A stretch of 64,000 nucleotides of DNA from Primula veris (taxonomy: Eukaryota; Streptophyta; Magnoliopsida; Ericales; Primulaceae), in contig OY821750.1 of NCBI GenBank assembly GCA_963682055.1, positions 4,280,501 to 4,344,500 of the forward strand, read 5' to 3'. The stretch's first letter is position 1. The number at the start of each line of letters is the position of its first letter. The notes beneath the pieces were generated by a model. That model did no database searches. It was not told the DNA's origin and was given only the letters and a program-made list of their open reading frames with translations. A program made the position numbers and the translations under genes. Shown one piece after another: positions 35,163 through 47,210 of this stretch.

Positions 35163-36485
35163 CTAGTTACGAGGTATGTTGGACTGGGGTGGTCTTTCTC
35201 TTAGGGGTCTGTCCCTTACAACCTCTTCATGCTCATCTTCACTGCTTATAGAGAGGCCATCATCACTGTGAGTTGCATCCCCATCACTGTCACCACCATC
35301 ACTGTCACTATCATTTTCACTTTCTATAAGATTTTCCAGCAACTTCTTGATTTGATAGTCATCAGTATCCAGCTCAGCTCTCCTTTCTGCATTGTAAGCC
35401 AACCTTTGCTTCAAATACCACCTCACACCCTTCTTCTTTTCTGAAGGAGCATTAGATGTCTCTTCTTCTTTTTCTTTGCCCTTTTCTCCAGATATGTCAT
35501 TGACATGCCCTTCTTTGAGAATTTTTGCAGAGATATAAATAGCAGAGGGACAATTTGAGATTGGTTCTGTGGCTATGCTAATAGGCTTGGATCCAGTCAT
35601 AGGTAGGACTTGAGCCATAATCACCCCAGTGATTAAGCAAGGAAAGGGGAGCAGAATTGAGGATGAGGTATCAGCACTGAATTCTCTAATCAAATTAAAT
35701 ACATGATTACCAAAATTAATTGGCAAAGATGACATGATCCTATAGAGAAATATGGCCATTTCCTTACTGACTTTGGATGGCTGCTTAGTAGGATTCCAAT
35801 TGAACCTAGCTATTTTGTGCAGCACAGATGCACACAAGGTGAGGGAGGATGTTTTAATGGAATGACCATCAAACCTATTGTTCTTTCCAGTTAGAATTAA
35901 AGCAAGAATTTCTAAGTCTGGTTCAGCATTGTTATCTTCAGTTGGACTAGGACAACACAGATAATCATTGATCAACGTAGGGGTGAAATCTAGAGTCACA
36001 CCCCTCAAAAACACTCTGCCATATGCAGGGTCACCCTTAACAAACACAGTACTACTTAGATTGGCATAGAATTCTTTAATTACCGCAGGGTAATAAGAAT
36101 CTGGATAAGAAATAGTTCTATCTAGGCCAACAGCTGACAGCAGTTTCTCAACATGTACTTGAATATGTGGATAGCTAACCAGATTAAGTCTTCTTTCACT
36201 GTGAATCTCCCTACCAGCAAAAGACCTAAACCTTCTATACATGGTCCTACTCCAGAACCTAGGATCAGTCTCATTAAACTTAAACTTATAAGAGAAAACA
36301 GTTGGAGTTGGATGATCCTTTACAGTTTTCCTAGCTCTTTTCTTAGTGCGCTTATTCTGAGATGAGAAAGTCTCACTTACCTTAGCTTTTGATCCTGGAC
36401 TGGTTGGAGATTTATTCATGAAATCTCTTAGAGTGTAATCATCATCAATGTTCAGGTTGGGGTTTTTAGAAGGGTTTGAAGACAT
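35163..36485 (-). CDS. Third ORF of copia element 2 (putative plant transposon protein-like)
   Basis: A clean 440-codon frame in sense orientation between pol and the 3' LTR, the position where Sireviruses carry an extra 'envelope-like' ORF. The N-terminus is Ser/Asn-rich with a basic nuclear-localisation-type cluster KRTKKRARK (45-53). The middle (about 75-310) contains EFYANLSSTVFVKGD and GVTLDFTPTLINDYL, which resemble the 'putative plant transposon protein' family found beside plant retroelements (family placement from memory, not searched). The C-terminus is acidic (ESENDSDSDGGDSDGD, then SSEDEHEEVV). I see no signal peptide or convincing transmembrane segment, so an envelope role is not supported by the sequence. 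It is open although gag-pol is frameshifted. Its start codon is immediately preceded by the AGTTGCAACC motif. Biochemical function unknown. Confidence 0.8.
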   Translation of the reverse strand: MSSNPSKNPNLNIDDDYTLRDFMNKSPTSPGSKAKVSETFSSQNKRTKKRARKTVKDHPTPTVFSYKFKFNETDPRFWSRTMYRRFRSFAGREIHSERRLNLVSYPHIQVHVEKLLSAVGLDRTISYPDSYYPAVIKEFYANLSSTVFVKGDPAYGRVFLRGVTLDFTPTLINDYLCCPSPTEDNNAEPDLEILALILTGKNNRFDGHSIKTSSLTLCASVLHKIARFNWNPTKQPSKVSKEMAIFLYRIMSSLPINFGNHVFNLIREFSADTSSSILLPFPCLITGVIMAQVLPMTGSKPISIATEPISNCPSAIYISAKILKEGHVNDISGEKGKEKEEETSNAPSEKKKGVRWYLKQRLAYNAERRAELDTDDYQIKKLLENLIESENDSDSDGGDSDGDATHSDDGLSISSEDEHEEVVRDRPLRERPPQSNIPRN

Positions 36486-37441
36486 GGTTGCAACTAGGGT
36501 TAGAAGTGAGCTTAGAACCTCGCAGTGGGTTTTTACAGAGACCTAGAGTTTTACAACTTATAGAGAGAAAGAGAGAGAGATTCTGTAAAGTGTAATTGAT
36601 TTTGGATAGTAAAAAGATGTTTGTATAAATAGCAATAAAGTCCATATCTTTTTATAATAGGAAAGAGATACATGCAAATCAATTATTAAACAGATTTTGG
36701 CGAAAATGGAGGAAATATCTTATCAATCAGTTTTAAAGAAATCACAGCAAGATTACGAAGGAAAGATAAATCCAGCCAAATATATAGATAAACATTCCTT
36801 TTGCAAAACAGATTGATTCAAAATTTGAAAATTCAAAAGTTAAAGCTTATTAAGGAAATTTGACTTGATTCAAGATAAAGAGCAATTTAAAAGATATCTA
36901 ACTTTTAGGAAAACAAAAATCTAGCAATTTACTCAAGAAAATATGTTTATCAAGGAATAACTCTAATAAAGATTAAATTTTAGGAGCTTAAATTGAGCAA
37001 ATCCGTGTTTATCTCTACACAAAAACTAGTTTGATGACCTCAGCAAGGAAAGAGTATAAGTGATGTCAAAAATAACAAGACTTTGTCTTGGCAGTTATAA
37101 AATAGACTGAGGTTTCAACTGATGTTGCAACTGAGCTTGCAACCAGTATTTTTAACACGAGGTTTCAACTGGAGTTGTAACTGAACTTCCAACCAGCTAT
37201 TGAGAGCATGAGGTTCCAACTGATGTTGCAACTAAACTTGCAACCAGCTTAAAAAAATTGCACTTTGTGCTTGCAACTCTATTACCAGAGAGGTTTTCAA
37301 GGACAAGTTACCTCATATCTGTTTTTTGAGACACCAAAAAGCGGCTTTTTCAAAACAAAAACATCATAGCTCAATTAAGACTTAACCTTAGAAATAAAAA
37401 TTATTGAAGGTACTCAATACAGACATATTTAGCAAGAATAT
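36486..37441 (-). other. Non-coding interval between pol and ORF3 of element 2
   Basis: About 950 bp, AT-rich. It carries three inverted copies of the 'gttgcaactgagcttgcaac' type array at 37105-37250, matching 10564-10704 of element 1. A GA/CT-rich stretch (36560-36585) precedes ORF3 and could be part of its leader. Confidence 0.65.
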
Positions 37442-40400
37442 TCAATTAGATTGATAATGACATACCCCTATGTCACTTCTTAATGATTCAAACTTGTTTG
37501 TATCAAGGGGTTTTGTGAAAATATCTGCTAATTGTCTTTCAGTTGAAACATGTTCTAAAATTAAGCTCTTTTCTTCAACTAGTTCTCTAATAAAATGATG
37601 CCTTAGATCAATATGTTTAGTTCTGGAATGTTGAACTGGATTTTTAGCTAAATCTATATCACTTTTGTTATCACAAAACAGAGTTATATTTCTTGTTTAA
37701 CATTATAATCAGTTAACATCTGTTTCATCCAAATTAGTTGAGTGCATCCACTTCCAGCTGCAACATATTCTGCCTCAGCAGTAGATAAAGATATGCAATT
37801 TTGCTTTTTACTGAACCAAGAAACAAGGTTGTTTCCAAAATAAAAACAACCACCAGAAGTACTCTTTCTATCATCTATGTTTCCTGCCCAATCTGCATCA
37901 CAGTAGCCACTAAGAAAGTGATTTGTATCTTTAGAATACCATAGGCCTAGATGAAGTGTTCCTTTTACATACCTTAGAATTCTTTTGACAGCTAGAAGAT
38001 GAGGTTCTAAAGGATTTGCTTGATATCTGGCACAAACTCCTACAATTAAGCAAAGGTCTGGTCTACTAGCAGTTAAATACAGCAAACTTCCAATCATTGA
38101 TCTATAGAGACTAGGATAGACACTTTTTCCTTTATCATTTTTAGACAGTTTAAGGGTAGTACTCATAGGGGTTCTCTTCTCTTTACTCTCACTTAGACCA
38201 AACTTCTTAACAAGATTGTCTGCATACTTACTCTGACATAGAAAAATCCCTTTCTCATTCTGTTTAACTTGCAATCCTAGAAAGTAAGTCAATTCACCTC
38301 CACCACTCATTTCAAATTCATTCTTCGTATCATAAATGAATTCTTCTATCCTTTTATTAGAAGTTGAGCCAAAAACAATGTCATCAACATAGATTTGAGC
38401 AATTATTATGTCCTTTGTGGTTTTCTTAGTAAACAGAGTTTTATCAATTCCCCCTCTGTTAAAACCTTTTTCAATCAAGTACTTGGTTAATCTATCATAC
38501 CAAGCTCTATGAGCTTGCTTTAAACCATACAAGGCCTTTTTCAGCAAATAAACATGTTCAGGAAAGTTAGGATCTTCAAATCCTTTAGGTTGACAGATAT
38601 AAACTTCTTCATTAATCACACCATTCAGAAAGGCACTCTTTATGTCAAGTTGAAACAGTTTAAAATCATACAGACATGCAAGAGACAATAGCATTCTAAT
38701 GGATTCAATTCTAGCTACAGGTGCAAAGGTTTCATCAAAGTCAATTCCCTCAATCTGTGTATAACCCTGAGCTACCAACCTAGCTTTATTTCTGATAATC
38801 ACTCCATCCTCATCACTTTTATTTCTAAAAATCCATTTAGTCCCTATAACATTTTTATTGGAAGGTCTGGGTACTAAAGTCCATACATTATTTCTCTCAA
38901 ACTGATGCAACTCATCTTGCATAGCTAAAATCCATTCACTGTCTTCTAAAGCTTCTTTTATATTCTTAGGTTCTAACTGAGAAATATAACAAGCAAAGTG
39001 AACAACATTATTTCTTTTACCTCTGGTTTTCATACCTGAAGCAACTTCTCCTATGACATTGTCAAGAGAGTGATTTTTCTGAGTCCTTACATAGCGTGGC
39101 TTGCTTGTAGTTGGCATAGCAGATCCTTCTTCTTCAGATTCTGTTGAATTCTGGGTTTGAACCTCGGTTCCAACCTCAGTTCCAACCTCAGTAACAATCT
39201 CGGTTGTAACTTCAGTTACAACTGGACTTCCAACCACTATGGGACTGCTTGTTTTCTGAACTTCTGCTTTCTCTTTTTCTGCAATCTCAGATTGTTCATC
39301 ATCACCTGTATTCTCATCAACAGTTTTTAGGTCATCAAATAACACATTATAAGATTCCATAACGCAGTTTGTTCTTTGATTAAAGACCCTAAATGCTCTA
39401 CTATTCTGAGCATAACCAAGAAAGATCCCTTTATCACTTTTAGAGTCAAATTTACCAAGATGCTCTCTATCTCTGAGAATGTAGCAAACACACCCAAAGA
39501 CTTGAAAATACTTAACATTGGGTTTTCTACCTTTCCATATTTCATAAGCTGTCATAGAAGTGCCTTTAGTAATGTAAACTCTATTAACTATATGACAGGC
39601 AGTATTAACAGCTTCAGCCCAAAATCTGTTGGCAAGTTTCTTAGAGTTAAGCATGACTCTAGCCATTTCCTGAATGGTTCTATTTTTTCTTTCAACTATG
39701 CCATTTTGCTGTGGAGTCTTAGGAGCAGAGAACTCATGACTTATACCTAAGGAGTTGCAGAATTCTCTAAACTTGATGTTTTCAAATTCAGTTCCATGAT
39801 CACTTCTAATCCTAGCAATATTACCACTGGTGGAACCTTGGAACCTTTTTCAAGTTGTAGTTTTAAGCACAGAGTTTTGAACAGTTCAAAAGTTTCAGAC
39901 TTATCCTTTAAGAACACTACCCAAGAGTATCTAGAGAAATCATTTACAACTACCAAAATGTACTTCTTACCACCTATACTAGCAGTTTGCATAGGCCCCA
40001 TCAAGTCAATATGAAGGAGTTCTAGGACTCTCTTAGTGTAGATTTGACTTGTACTTTTGTGAATACTTTTGGTTTGTTTACCTATAGCACAATCACCACA
40101 GACACTTTGAGTTTTAGCACTAAGTTTAGAAATTCCTCTTATCAATTCCTCTTTAACAAGCTTATCTAAAGTTTTGTAATTCACATGCCCAAGCCTTTTA
40201 TGCCAAATATCTACATTATTAGTAATGGCTTGATTACACCTACTTTGAGGCAATTCTTTTTCAGCTTTTTCAAACACATAGCAGTTGTTGGTTGATCTAA
40301 CTCCAGTCATGATTAAATCATTGTTAAGATTAGTAATTAGACACCTTTCTTTGTCAAATTTAACAATCATCTTGTTATCACAGAGTTGACTGATACTAAT

Positions 40401-42458
40401 AAGATTAGCTTTTAGACCATCTACAAGAAAAACATCCTCAATATCAGGCATTCCAGGTTTGTTTAAGGTACCTTTACCAACAATTTTACATGTATCTCCA
40501 CCTCCAAACACAACAGTGTTTCCTGTAAGAATGGTGACATTTTTTAGGAGACTTGCAGTACCTGTCATGTGCTTAGAGCAACCACTGTCAAAATACCAAT
40601 CATTAGAAGTAACAGCATTCAAAGAATTAATGACAGCTTTGTTGTTAGCAATTAAGGTAGCTTTTTCTTTAACTTTCCAAACCCAGTTCAAATTTTCATT
40701 GATAGAAGCCAAACAGGTTTTCTGAGAAATATACTTTATGTTTCTTTTTAAATAACACTGGATTTCAGAATGACCAGGTTTCTTACAGAAATTACACAGC
40801 TTCAACCTAAAGTTATTTTTATCCCTAAAGCTATTCAGTTTATTCGTGGTTGCAACTGTGGTTATAACTGAGCTTCTAACCTTCTTTACAAAAACCTGAG
40901 TTTTATTCCTGGTTGCAAATCTGGTTGCAACTGAGCTTCTAACCTTATTGTCAAAATCATGAGTTTTAGCTTTAGCAACAGCTTCAATAAAGGTAGTTTT
41001 TCCTGTACTTTTACCACCATAGTAACCTAGACCACTGATATCTTTAGAGCCTCTAGAATATGACAGCATGTCATCTAATTTATCTGAAGCAGAAACATTT
41101 AGCAGTTTTATTTTCTTTCTAGTTTCAGTAAGTTCAGCCAGTTGTAAGTTAAGCTTCTCAGTAAGACTTTTAACCTCATCCTTTAGATTAACATTAAGTT
41201 TGCTTATGATCAAGGATTGTTTACTCAGACATTTATACTTTTCATACAGAACAAGATATTGCTGAGTAATATTTTCATCAGAAGGTTCTTTCTCATCACT
41301 GCTATATGTTTCAAGAGCAGTTGTAACTATGGTAGAAACATGCTCACAGTCACTTTCATAAGTAGGTTCTTTTTCAGTGATTATTCCCATAAAATTAACA
41401 AAGTTAGAATCATCCTCTTCATCACTGTTGCTCTCAGAATCACTATCACTATGAGTGGTTATATAAGCATTTTTGTTTCTTTTTAAAGTATTTGCACACT
41501 CAGCCTGAATGTGACCAAAACCTCTACATTCTTTACACTGAAACTCTTTAGGCTTGTAATCTTTGTTATCCTTCTCTTTAGAATTCCACTTTCCTGTAGA
41601 GTTATTATTGAACCTAGATTCTGTCTTAAATTGGTTATCCCTTTTCTGAAAGTTTTTAGAAGAACCAGTATCATCCTCATTTTTCTTATAAAACTTTTTG
41701 TAGACCTTTTTAGCAAAGAAAGCTAGCTGTTCTTTATCACTCATTTTATCACAGACATTAGGTTCAGATTTCTTAGCCTGAAATGCTATTCCCTTTTCTG
41801 GTCTTTTATGTTTAAAGAATTTTAGCTCATGAGTGCTTAGATTTCCTATAAGTTCTTCAAGTTTAAGATTATCTAAGTCTGTTGATTCTTCAATAGCTGT
41901 GACCTTAATTTCAAACCTTTCTGGGAGTGACCTAAGAGTTTTCTTACCAAGTTTAGCATCACTGTATTTTTCACCTAAGGTTCCAGCTTGATGAGCAATG
42001 TGGCAGATTCTACCATTAAATTGTTCAATGTTTTCATCCTCCTCCATTCTTAAGTTTTCAAATTGAGTAGTTAACTGTTGAAGTTTGAAAGCTTTTACTT
42101 TAACAGTTCCTTCAAAAGTAACTTGCAAAATATCCCATGCCTCTTTAGCAGTTTCACAATGAAAGATATACCTGAATACACTGAGAGTTACACCAGCAAA
42201 AATCAAGTTTATGGCTGTTGAGTTGGCACTTGATTTTCTGTCTTCATCAGCAGACCATCTGTCTTCAGGTATAAAAGCCAGTTCTCCTTCACTATCAAGG
42301 GCAGTTGGAGCCTCCCATCCATACATCACAGTTTTCCATGCATGTTCATTCTGCTGTTTGATGAAGGACCTCATTCTGATTTTCCATACTCCATAGTTTA
42401 CTCCTCCTTCAAGCAATGGAGGTTTGTTGAAAGCGTTTCCTTCCCTCATTAAGTCCAT
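37442..42458 (-). pseudogene. gag-pol of copia element 2, frameshifted
   Basis: It starts at MDLMREGNAF (42458) and follows the same domain order as element 1: gag, CCHC, second CCHC, DSGCSKH protease, integrase, reverse transcriptase with YVDDIVFG, RNase H. Breaks: (1) an 8-bp tandem duplication, ggaacctt twice at 39832-39847 on the + strand, shifts the frame inside integrase just before the SDHGTEF motif; (2) a one-base deletion near 37686, after NVKQEI, causes a stop within RNase H, and the rest of the domain continues out of frame to 37442; (3) DFSRY is preceded by Asn rather than Asp. The two open pieces are 903 and 660 codons. Motifs are otherwise preserved, so decay is recent. Confidence 0.93.
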
Positions 42459-42503
42459 CTTTACTAGAACACAGGATCCACACTAAGTAAGATCTAGTGT
42501 GAA

Positions 42504-42515
42504 GCTCTGATACCA
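42504..42515 (-). other. Primer-binding site of copia element 2
   Basis: GCTCTGATACCA on the + strand, the inverse of the initiator-Met tRNA complement, two bases from the 5' LTR edge at 42518. Confidence 0.93.
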
Positions 42516-42517
42516 AT

Positions 42518-43688
42518 TGAAATTCTTATCCGCTGTTCTAGTTGCAGTTTTGCAGTTAGGTTCCAAGTGAGGTTGCAACCACAGTTGGAACCAAGTGTAT
42601 TAAATGGACAGAATTATAAAAAGTTAAATGTACTTAAAATAAATCACAAGCACATTTAACAACGGAGTTCACCTAAATAGGCTACGTCTCCGGGGCACTT
42701 ACCCAGATTATGATATTATAAAAGCTTACAATATAGGACCCAAGTCTTAATGAAAAACTCTCAGATTCCCTCTAGGTTTTTCTACCTATCTCTATATTGC
42801 TCCTACTCTATAACTATCACTTATAAATCAATGGCATCCCACCATTGTTTTCTTTTTAAAAGCTCACGTGTATTCTCTCAAGAATGGGTTCTTTATAATT
42901 TAGAACACACACCTTTTACAAGCTTAAGTTACTAAGTATATAAACAAGTAAAAACAATCTTCTATCTTCAATATCTTTTGATTGCTTTTGACTCTATTGA
43001 TTGGCTTCAATCTTCACATGTATTGCGTGACACTTACAGCATAGATTGACTCCAATCATCATTGGTTAATACCTGTTTAGCAAAAAGCTTGAAAGTAGGA
43101 GTTAATCTTTTCCTTTGAATGAAACATATAAAGATAACATCTTTTAAACATAATATCTTTTCATAAACATATGAAACATTCAACTCCATATAACAATCAA
43201 TCTTTAAACGTATCTTTACTGAATATGATAAGGACCAAAGATTGAAACAAGTGATAAGGACAATCATAAGAATAGAGATATATGTTAAAAGGAAACATAA
43301 CCTTATAAAGTAATCTCTATATATCTTTTTAGAAAACATCTTTCCTTACCACTTTGATATTCTCAATTTACGCATATTAATCTTTTAAGATCAGATGAGA
43401 ATATATCCTGCACGCTGTAGAACAATTAATAATTAATAAATAACAGCTATGCAGATTTTACAGAACTAGACAGAATACTGCTGAGCAGCAGGTTGGAACA
43501 GTGGTTCCAACTGAGTTTGCAACTGTTACTTGAAACCTGTCACTACTGACTTAGTAGGTTGTAACTGAGGTTGCAACTGGTACTTGAAACCTGTTAATAC
43601 TGACTTAGTTCTTTACAACAGTTAGGATTTATTTGGTGAAAACCAATAGACAATAAATAATATTTAGACCAGAAATCTGGTCCTAACA
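42518..43688 (-). repeat. 5' LTR of copia element 2
   Basis: 1171 bp, equal in length to the LTR at 33566-34736. Its U3 end is the edge nearest F-box gene 2, so the LTR promoter region lies directly beside that gene's proximal promoter, pointing the other way. Confidence 0.95.
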
Positions 43689-43853
43689 ATATGTGAAACA
43701 AAACTCTTTCCTACTTCAAATAAAATTCTAGACTAATTTGTATTCCGTTTTCTAGTAGGAATAATAGAAATCCACTCCAAGTTTAAATAGCAAAACTATA
43801 GTAGACCCCAAATAACTAAAAATCTTTAACAGTATATTTATTATAACAGTAAC

Positions 43854-44927
43854 ATGGCTGATCTTATTCCTGGGCTACACAACCATGGAGCTTATCAATT
43901 CCTCTACCGGTTGCCTTACGACAAACTTAAGAAGTTGAAAAAAGTGTCTCCTGAATGGAAGGCTGAGATTGAAAGACCCGGTTTTCACAGCACAAGACGT
44001 TCCCTTGGATTGACCCAACCCGTCATAGTTGTGGTTCAACGTTGGGAAGACCCTTCATGGAAGAAATTCTATCCCAATAACTATGACGCGACCATATTTA
44101 GGCTCGCTCTTTTTAGACAAGATACGGGTCATTGGTCGTATCTGAAACATATCCCTAAGTACCCAAAAAGTTTTCCTCCTTATTGCACTGTCGTAGGAGT
44201 TGGTATGGAACTTGTGGTTCTAGGTGGACTCGACCCAAATAATTATGAAAAACAACTGGATTCTGTTTTTATATACAACTTTTTATCGCGTAGATGGAGA
44301 TGTGGTGCGAGAATGCCAGACCAAGGTCAGATAATGCACTTTGGATGTTGTTCGGATTTTGAAAATACAATCTATCTTGTTGGTGGTTCTGATGAGAATC
44401 ATATAAAATCTAAATCTGTTATGGCATATGACGTGGCACAAGATAATTGGACAAGACTACCTGATATGGTGAAGGCTCGAGTAGAGTGTCAGGTAGCGTT
44501 TCACCAAGGGAAGCTGCATGTGATTCACGAATACAACTTGTGTTTCGGTGGTCCAGTCAAGATGGATATAGATATATTAGATGTAAGAAGAAGGCGTTGG
44601 GACTCTTTGGTAACAGAAAACAGTGTTTGTCGAGGAATATATGTCGATGGGATAGAGACGTGTATGTATAAGTGTTGTGAGCAAAGTCGGAAGATTTTCA
44701 AGAGAGAGGGCGCTGCATGGAGTGTTGTGACGGACGTACCAGAAAAAATGGAACGCGTCTACTATTCGACCATGTGGGGGAATAAACTATTGGTAATTTG
44801 TTCTGTCAAATTTGATAAGGTGGAGTGTTTAACACTTGATCTGAAGACGCTTGTATGGAAGAAGTTGGATATGGTCCCCCCAAATTATACTCACAGTATT
44901 ATGTCGGGTTGCTATCTCGAAATATAA
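43854..44927 (+). CDS. F-box/kelch-repeat protein, copy 2 (KMD-like family)
   Basis: 357 residues, intronless, same length and start as copies 1 and 3. Differences from copy 1 seen by eye: Y76N, R93H, T185K, A206V, G257S, V299M, V315I, G324E, F326L and R336K; none creates a break. The F-box Leu-His substitution at 8-9 is shared. Only 165 bp of the ancestral upstream DNA remains attached (43689-43853, including the tttaaatag TATA-like element); beyond it lies copia element 2. Distal promoter elements are displaced by 10 kb, and the neighbouring LTR could silence or alter expression (inference). The protein would serve as a substrate adaptor of an SCF ubiquitin ligase if the F-box is functional. 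Confidence 0.9.
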   Translation: MADLIPGLHNHGAYQFLYRLPYDKLKKLKKVSPEWKAEIERPGFHSTRRSLGLTQPVIVVVQRWEDPSWKKFYPNNYDATIFRLALFRQDTGHWSYLKHIPKYPKSFPPYCTVVGVGMELVVLGGLDPNNYEKQLDSVFIYNFLSRRWRCGARMPDQGQIMHFGCCSDFENTIYLVGGSDENHIKSKSVMAYDVAQDNWTRLPDMVKARVECQVAFHQGKLHVIHEYNLCFGGPVKMDIDILDVRRRRWDSLVTENSVCRGIYVDGIETCMYKCCEQSRKIFKREGAAWSVVTDVPEKMERVYYSTMWGNKLLVICSVKFDKVECLTLDLKTLVWKKLDMVPPNYTHSIMSGCYLEI

Positions 44928-47210
44928 AGTTACATTGTCGCAGTATTTTTATTTTTCAGATTCGTGTTGCATTGCAACCTTGAATTAAGATTGTATTTCG
45001 TTGTTTATTTCAGTTTGAGATTCCAGTAATATTGAGTTGTAAAACAATTTCTTGCTCCAGTTTCATATTTGATTATAGTCTCTCTTGTTTGGTTTTCCAA
45101 GAGATCCAGAGTATCAACAGTAAAACTTGGTAATTAATAATGAAGTTTTGGGCCTATTTTTTTTCCCAACAAGTCGTAGCTTAGTAGTATTTTTTATGTT
45201 ACATATGTGAAGTTCCAAAGAAACCATTAGTAGTTTACCGGTACTTTTGTATCGGAGCAAGCAAGATTTTAACTGATTATATCAAGCAAGTTGTTTGGTG
45301 AAGCTTTTAACTGATCAATTTCAGAAAAGTACTGTCAATGAAATATGCCCATGAATGTATACTTTTTAGAGAGATTTCTCATCCTATAGAGAGAATATGT
45401 AGCCGCTAAATTAGCATTAATTTTTGTTTCTAAACATTTTTTTGAAACCTACAGAGAAATAGAATCTCTCTATTCCTCGAACTCTTGAAGTTATATTTGC
45501 TGAACATGAATCGTTCGGTACTTGTTTGTACCCCTTTCTCGTATACTGAAGTTAATATGTGATTTTTGTAGTCCTGGGCAGGGCCCATTTTCGGTTTAAT
45601 ATATTTCTGAATTACCCAAAAAAAATCTTGTATACCAAGGATGATTTAGATTTTAGAGTCCCTTATGGACACTTTTCATAAAGTAGAGCTAAAACATCGA
45701 AGACGGTTATACGTTTCGTCAAGACCTCTCAAGATTTGATTTTCTTTGTGATCGTCCACCGGACAGCTACACAATTTTTAGAAATATGGCCCAGCGAATT
45801 ATTGGTTAAAAATAAGATTGACAGCTATAAGATTTCACTTCAGCCTATAGATTGCACAAAGAATTAAACCAGTCTAAAGAAAATCATGCTTAAAATGTCA
45901 TAAACTTGTATGTTACATTGTTTGTTGTGTTTGTGCCAACAAAATTCTGTCATGTTCTCGAGCCTACTCGTGAGCTTTTGCCTAGCATCTACGGTTTTGA
46001 TGTATAGGTTTGCTCGTTGCACAGGATTCTGTCTGGATTCTCGAAAATTAAAGTGTTTCTAGTCAAAAACTTTTGTTTCACAAAAAGCAAGTCATGGTAA
46101 TTGATTGATGTAAAATGTATCAGGTTGTTGACTAGCTATAATTAACCATCGTAAACAAAATAAACCGTTTATAGAGAATTTCAAAAAAGAATAGGCAAGA
46201 AGAATTTGGATAGAATAAAACATGTGATAGGGAAAAACATTTTCTAAAATTCCCAACTCATGAAATAAACTAGTCTATGTTCTTCTGGAAAATTCCTAAC
46301 TCTATTTAAAATTAACTCAAATTCGCTTTTATACTCTTTGAGGTTACCATTTTGTTTTAGTTTGATTAGAAGATTTAAAAGAATATATTAAATTAAATTA
46401 TATGAGTATCTTTTGATTATTTGTTCAGCGAATTCTTCCTAAGTAGTAATTAATTACATTGTTTTTTATATTGAAACAAAATCAAAGTTTGATCTTTAAA
46501 AGGGAATATTAAGTGATTAATTTTTTGGTGTTTTTGTATAAATTGAAAACCGATTTGCTTTGTAAACCCACAATCAAAACATTTTTCATCCAAAAAATTG
46601 GGGGCTAAGTCTTGCTCTTCTGATGTTGATTTGATCCACCACAAAATGCTGACTCTTTATCTTTTCTTCTAGAAATTATTTTTTGTAATTTGATTACTAA
46701 GTTGTAATACTTGATGTTCCAAAAAGTATGGGAGAATCATTGATTAGCACTTAAAAGACACTTAATATCTAGAAACTCACATTGTCAATTCTTAATTAAG
46801 ATTTGATATTTCCGAAAATAGCATTAGCGAGAATCAAAGTTAAACTTATAAAGAGTAAAAAAAATGACGTCACTGAGAATCTGTACCTAAGTTGAAAAGA
46901 GATTTTTATCCACGTGTTTTTGATAATTAAGTCTCAAATTATAATATACTAAACAATTATGTTCCCAAAACAATTGCTCTTTTCTCATTAATTTTTCTTT
47001 GTTCATCAAGACTGTTTCAGAAGTAAAGCTTATAACAAATCAATTTCACCGAAAGCAAAATTCAAATGCAACATAAGAGATTCGGTTTAATTCTTTTTAT
47101 TTATTTATTGTTACATTCAGTTGAAACCAAGTGCGGTCACATTTTTTTCCAAATTTTATGTAAGTGATGGTAACTTATTGTGTTAAATGTATACGGTCAT
47201 TGATATATAT
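44928..47210. other. Downstream region of F-box gene 2
   Basis: Non-coding duplicate of 16931-20380, but lacking the 205-bp tandem array and about 600 bp of its flank: at about 47047 the sequence jumps to the part equivalent to 20207. It ends in 'tacggtcattga' plus a short TA run (47192-47213). Confidence 0.75.

Larger units (their letters stand above)
33566..43688 (-). mobile_element. Complete Ty1/copia retrotransposon 2 (Sirevirus-like), 10,123 bp, minus strand
   Basis: Two 1171-bp LTRs (33566-34736 and 42518-43688) flanked by the perfect 5-bp duplication ATATG (33561-33565, 43689-43693). Genes 1 and 3 have the uninterrupted 'ggatgtatatgtgaaac' at this point, proving insertion. In minus orientation: 5' LTR, primer site, gag-pol (two frameshifts), ORF3, three polypurine tracts, 3' LTR. 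By eye its LTRs differ at about 16 positions, so it inserted earlier than element 1. It is the same family as element 1 but has shorter LTRs and retains ORF3. It lies 165 bp upstream of F-box gene 2 and transcribes away from it. Confidence 0.96.

Noticed and set aside
35163..36485. Envelope gene of a retrovirus-like element
   Set aside because: Position fits, but there is no signal peptide, convincing transmembrane helix or cleavage motif; the basic and acidic regions suggest an intracellular protein.
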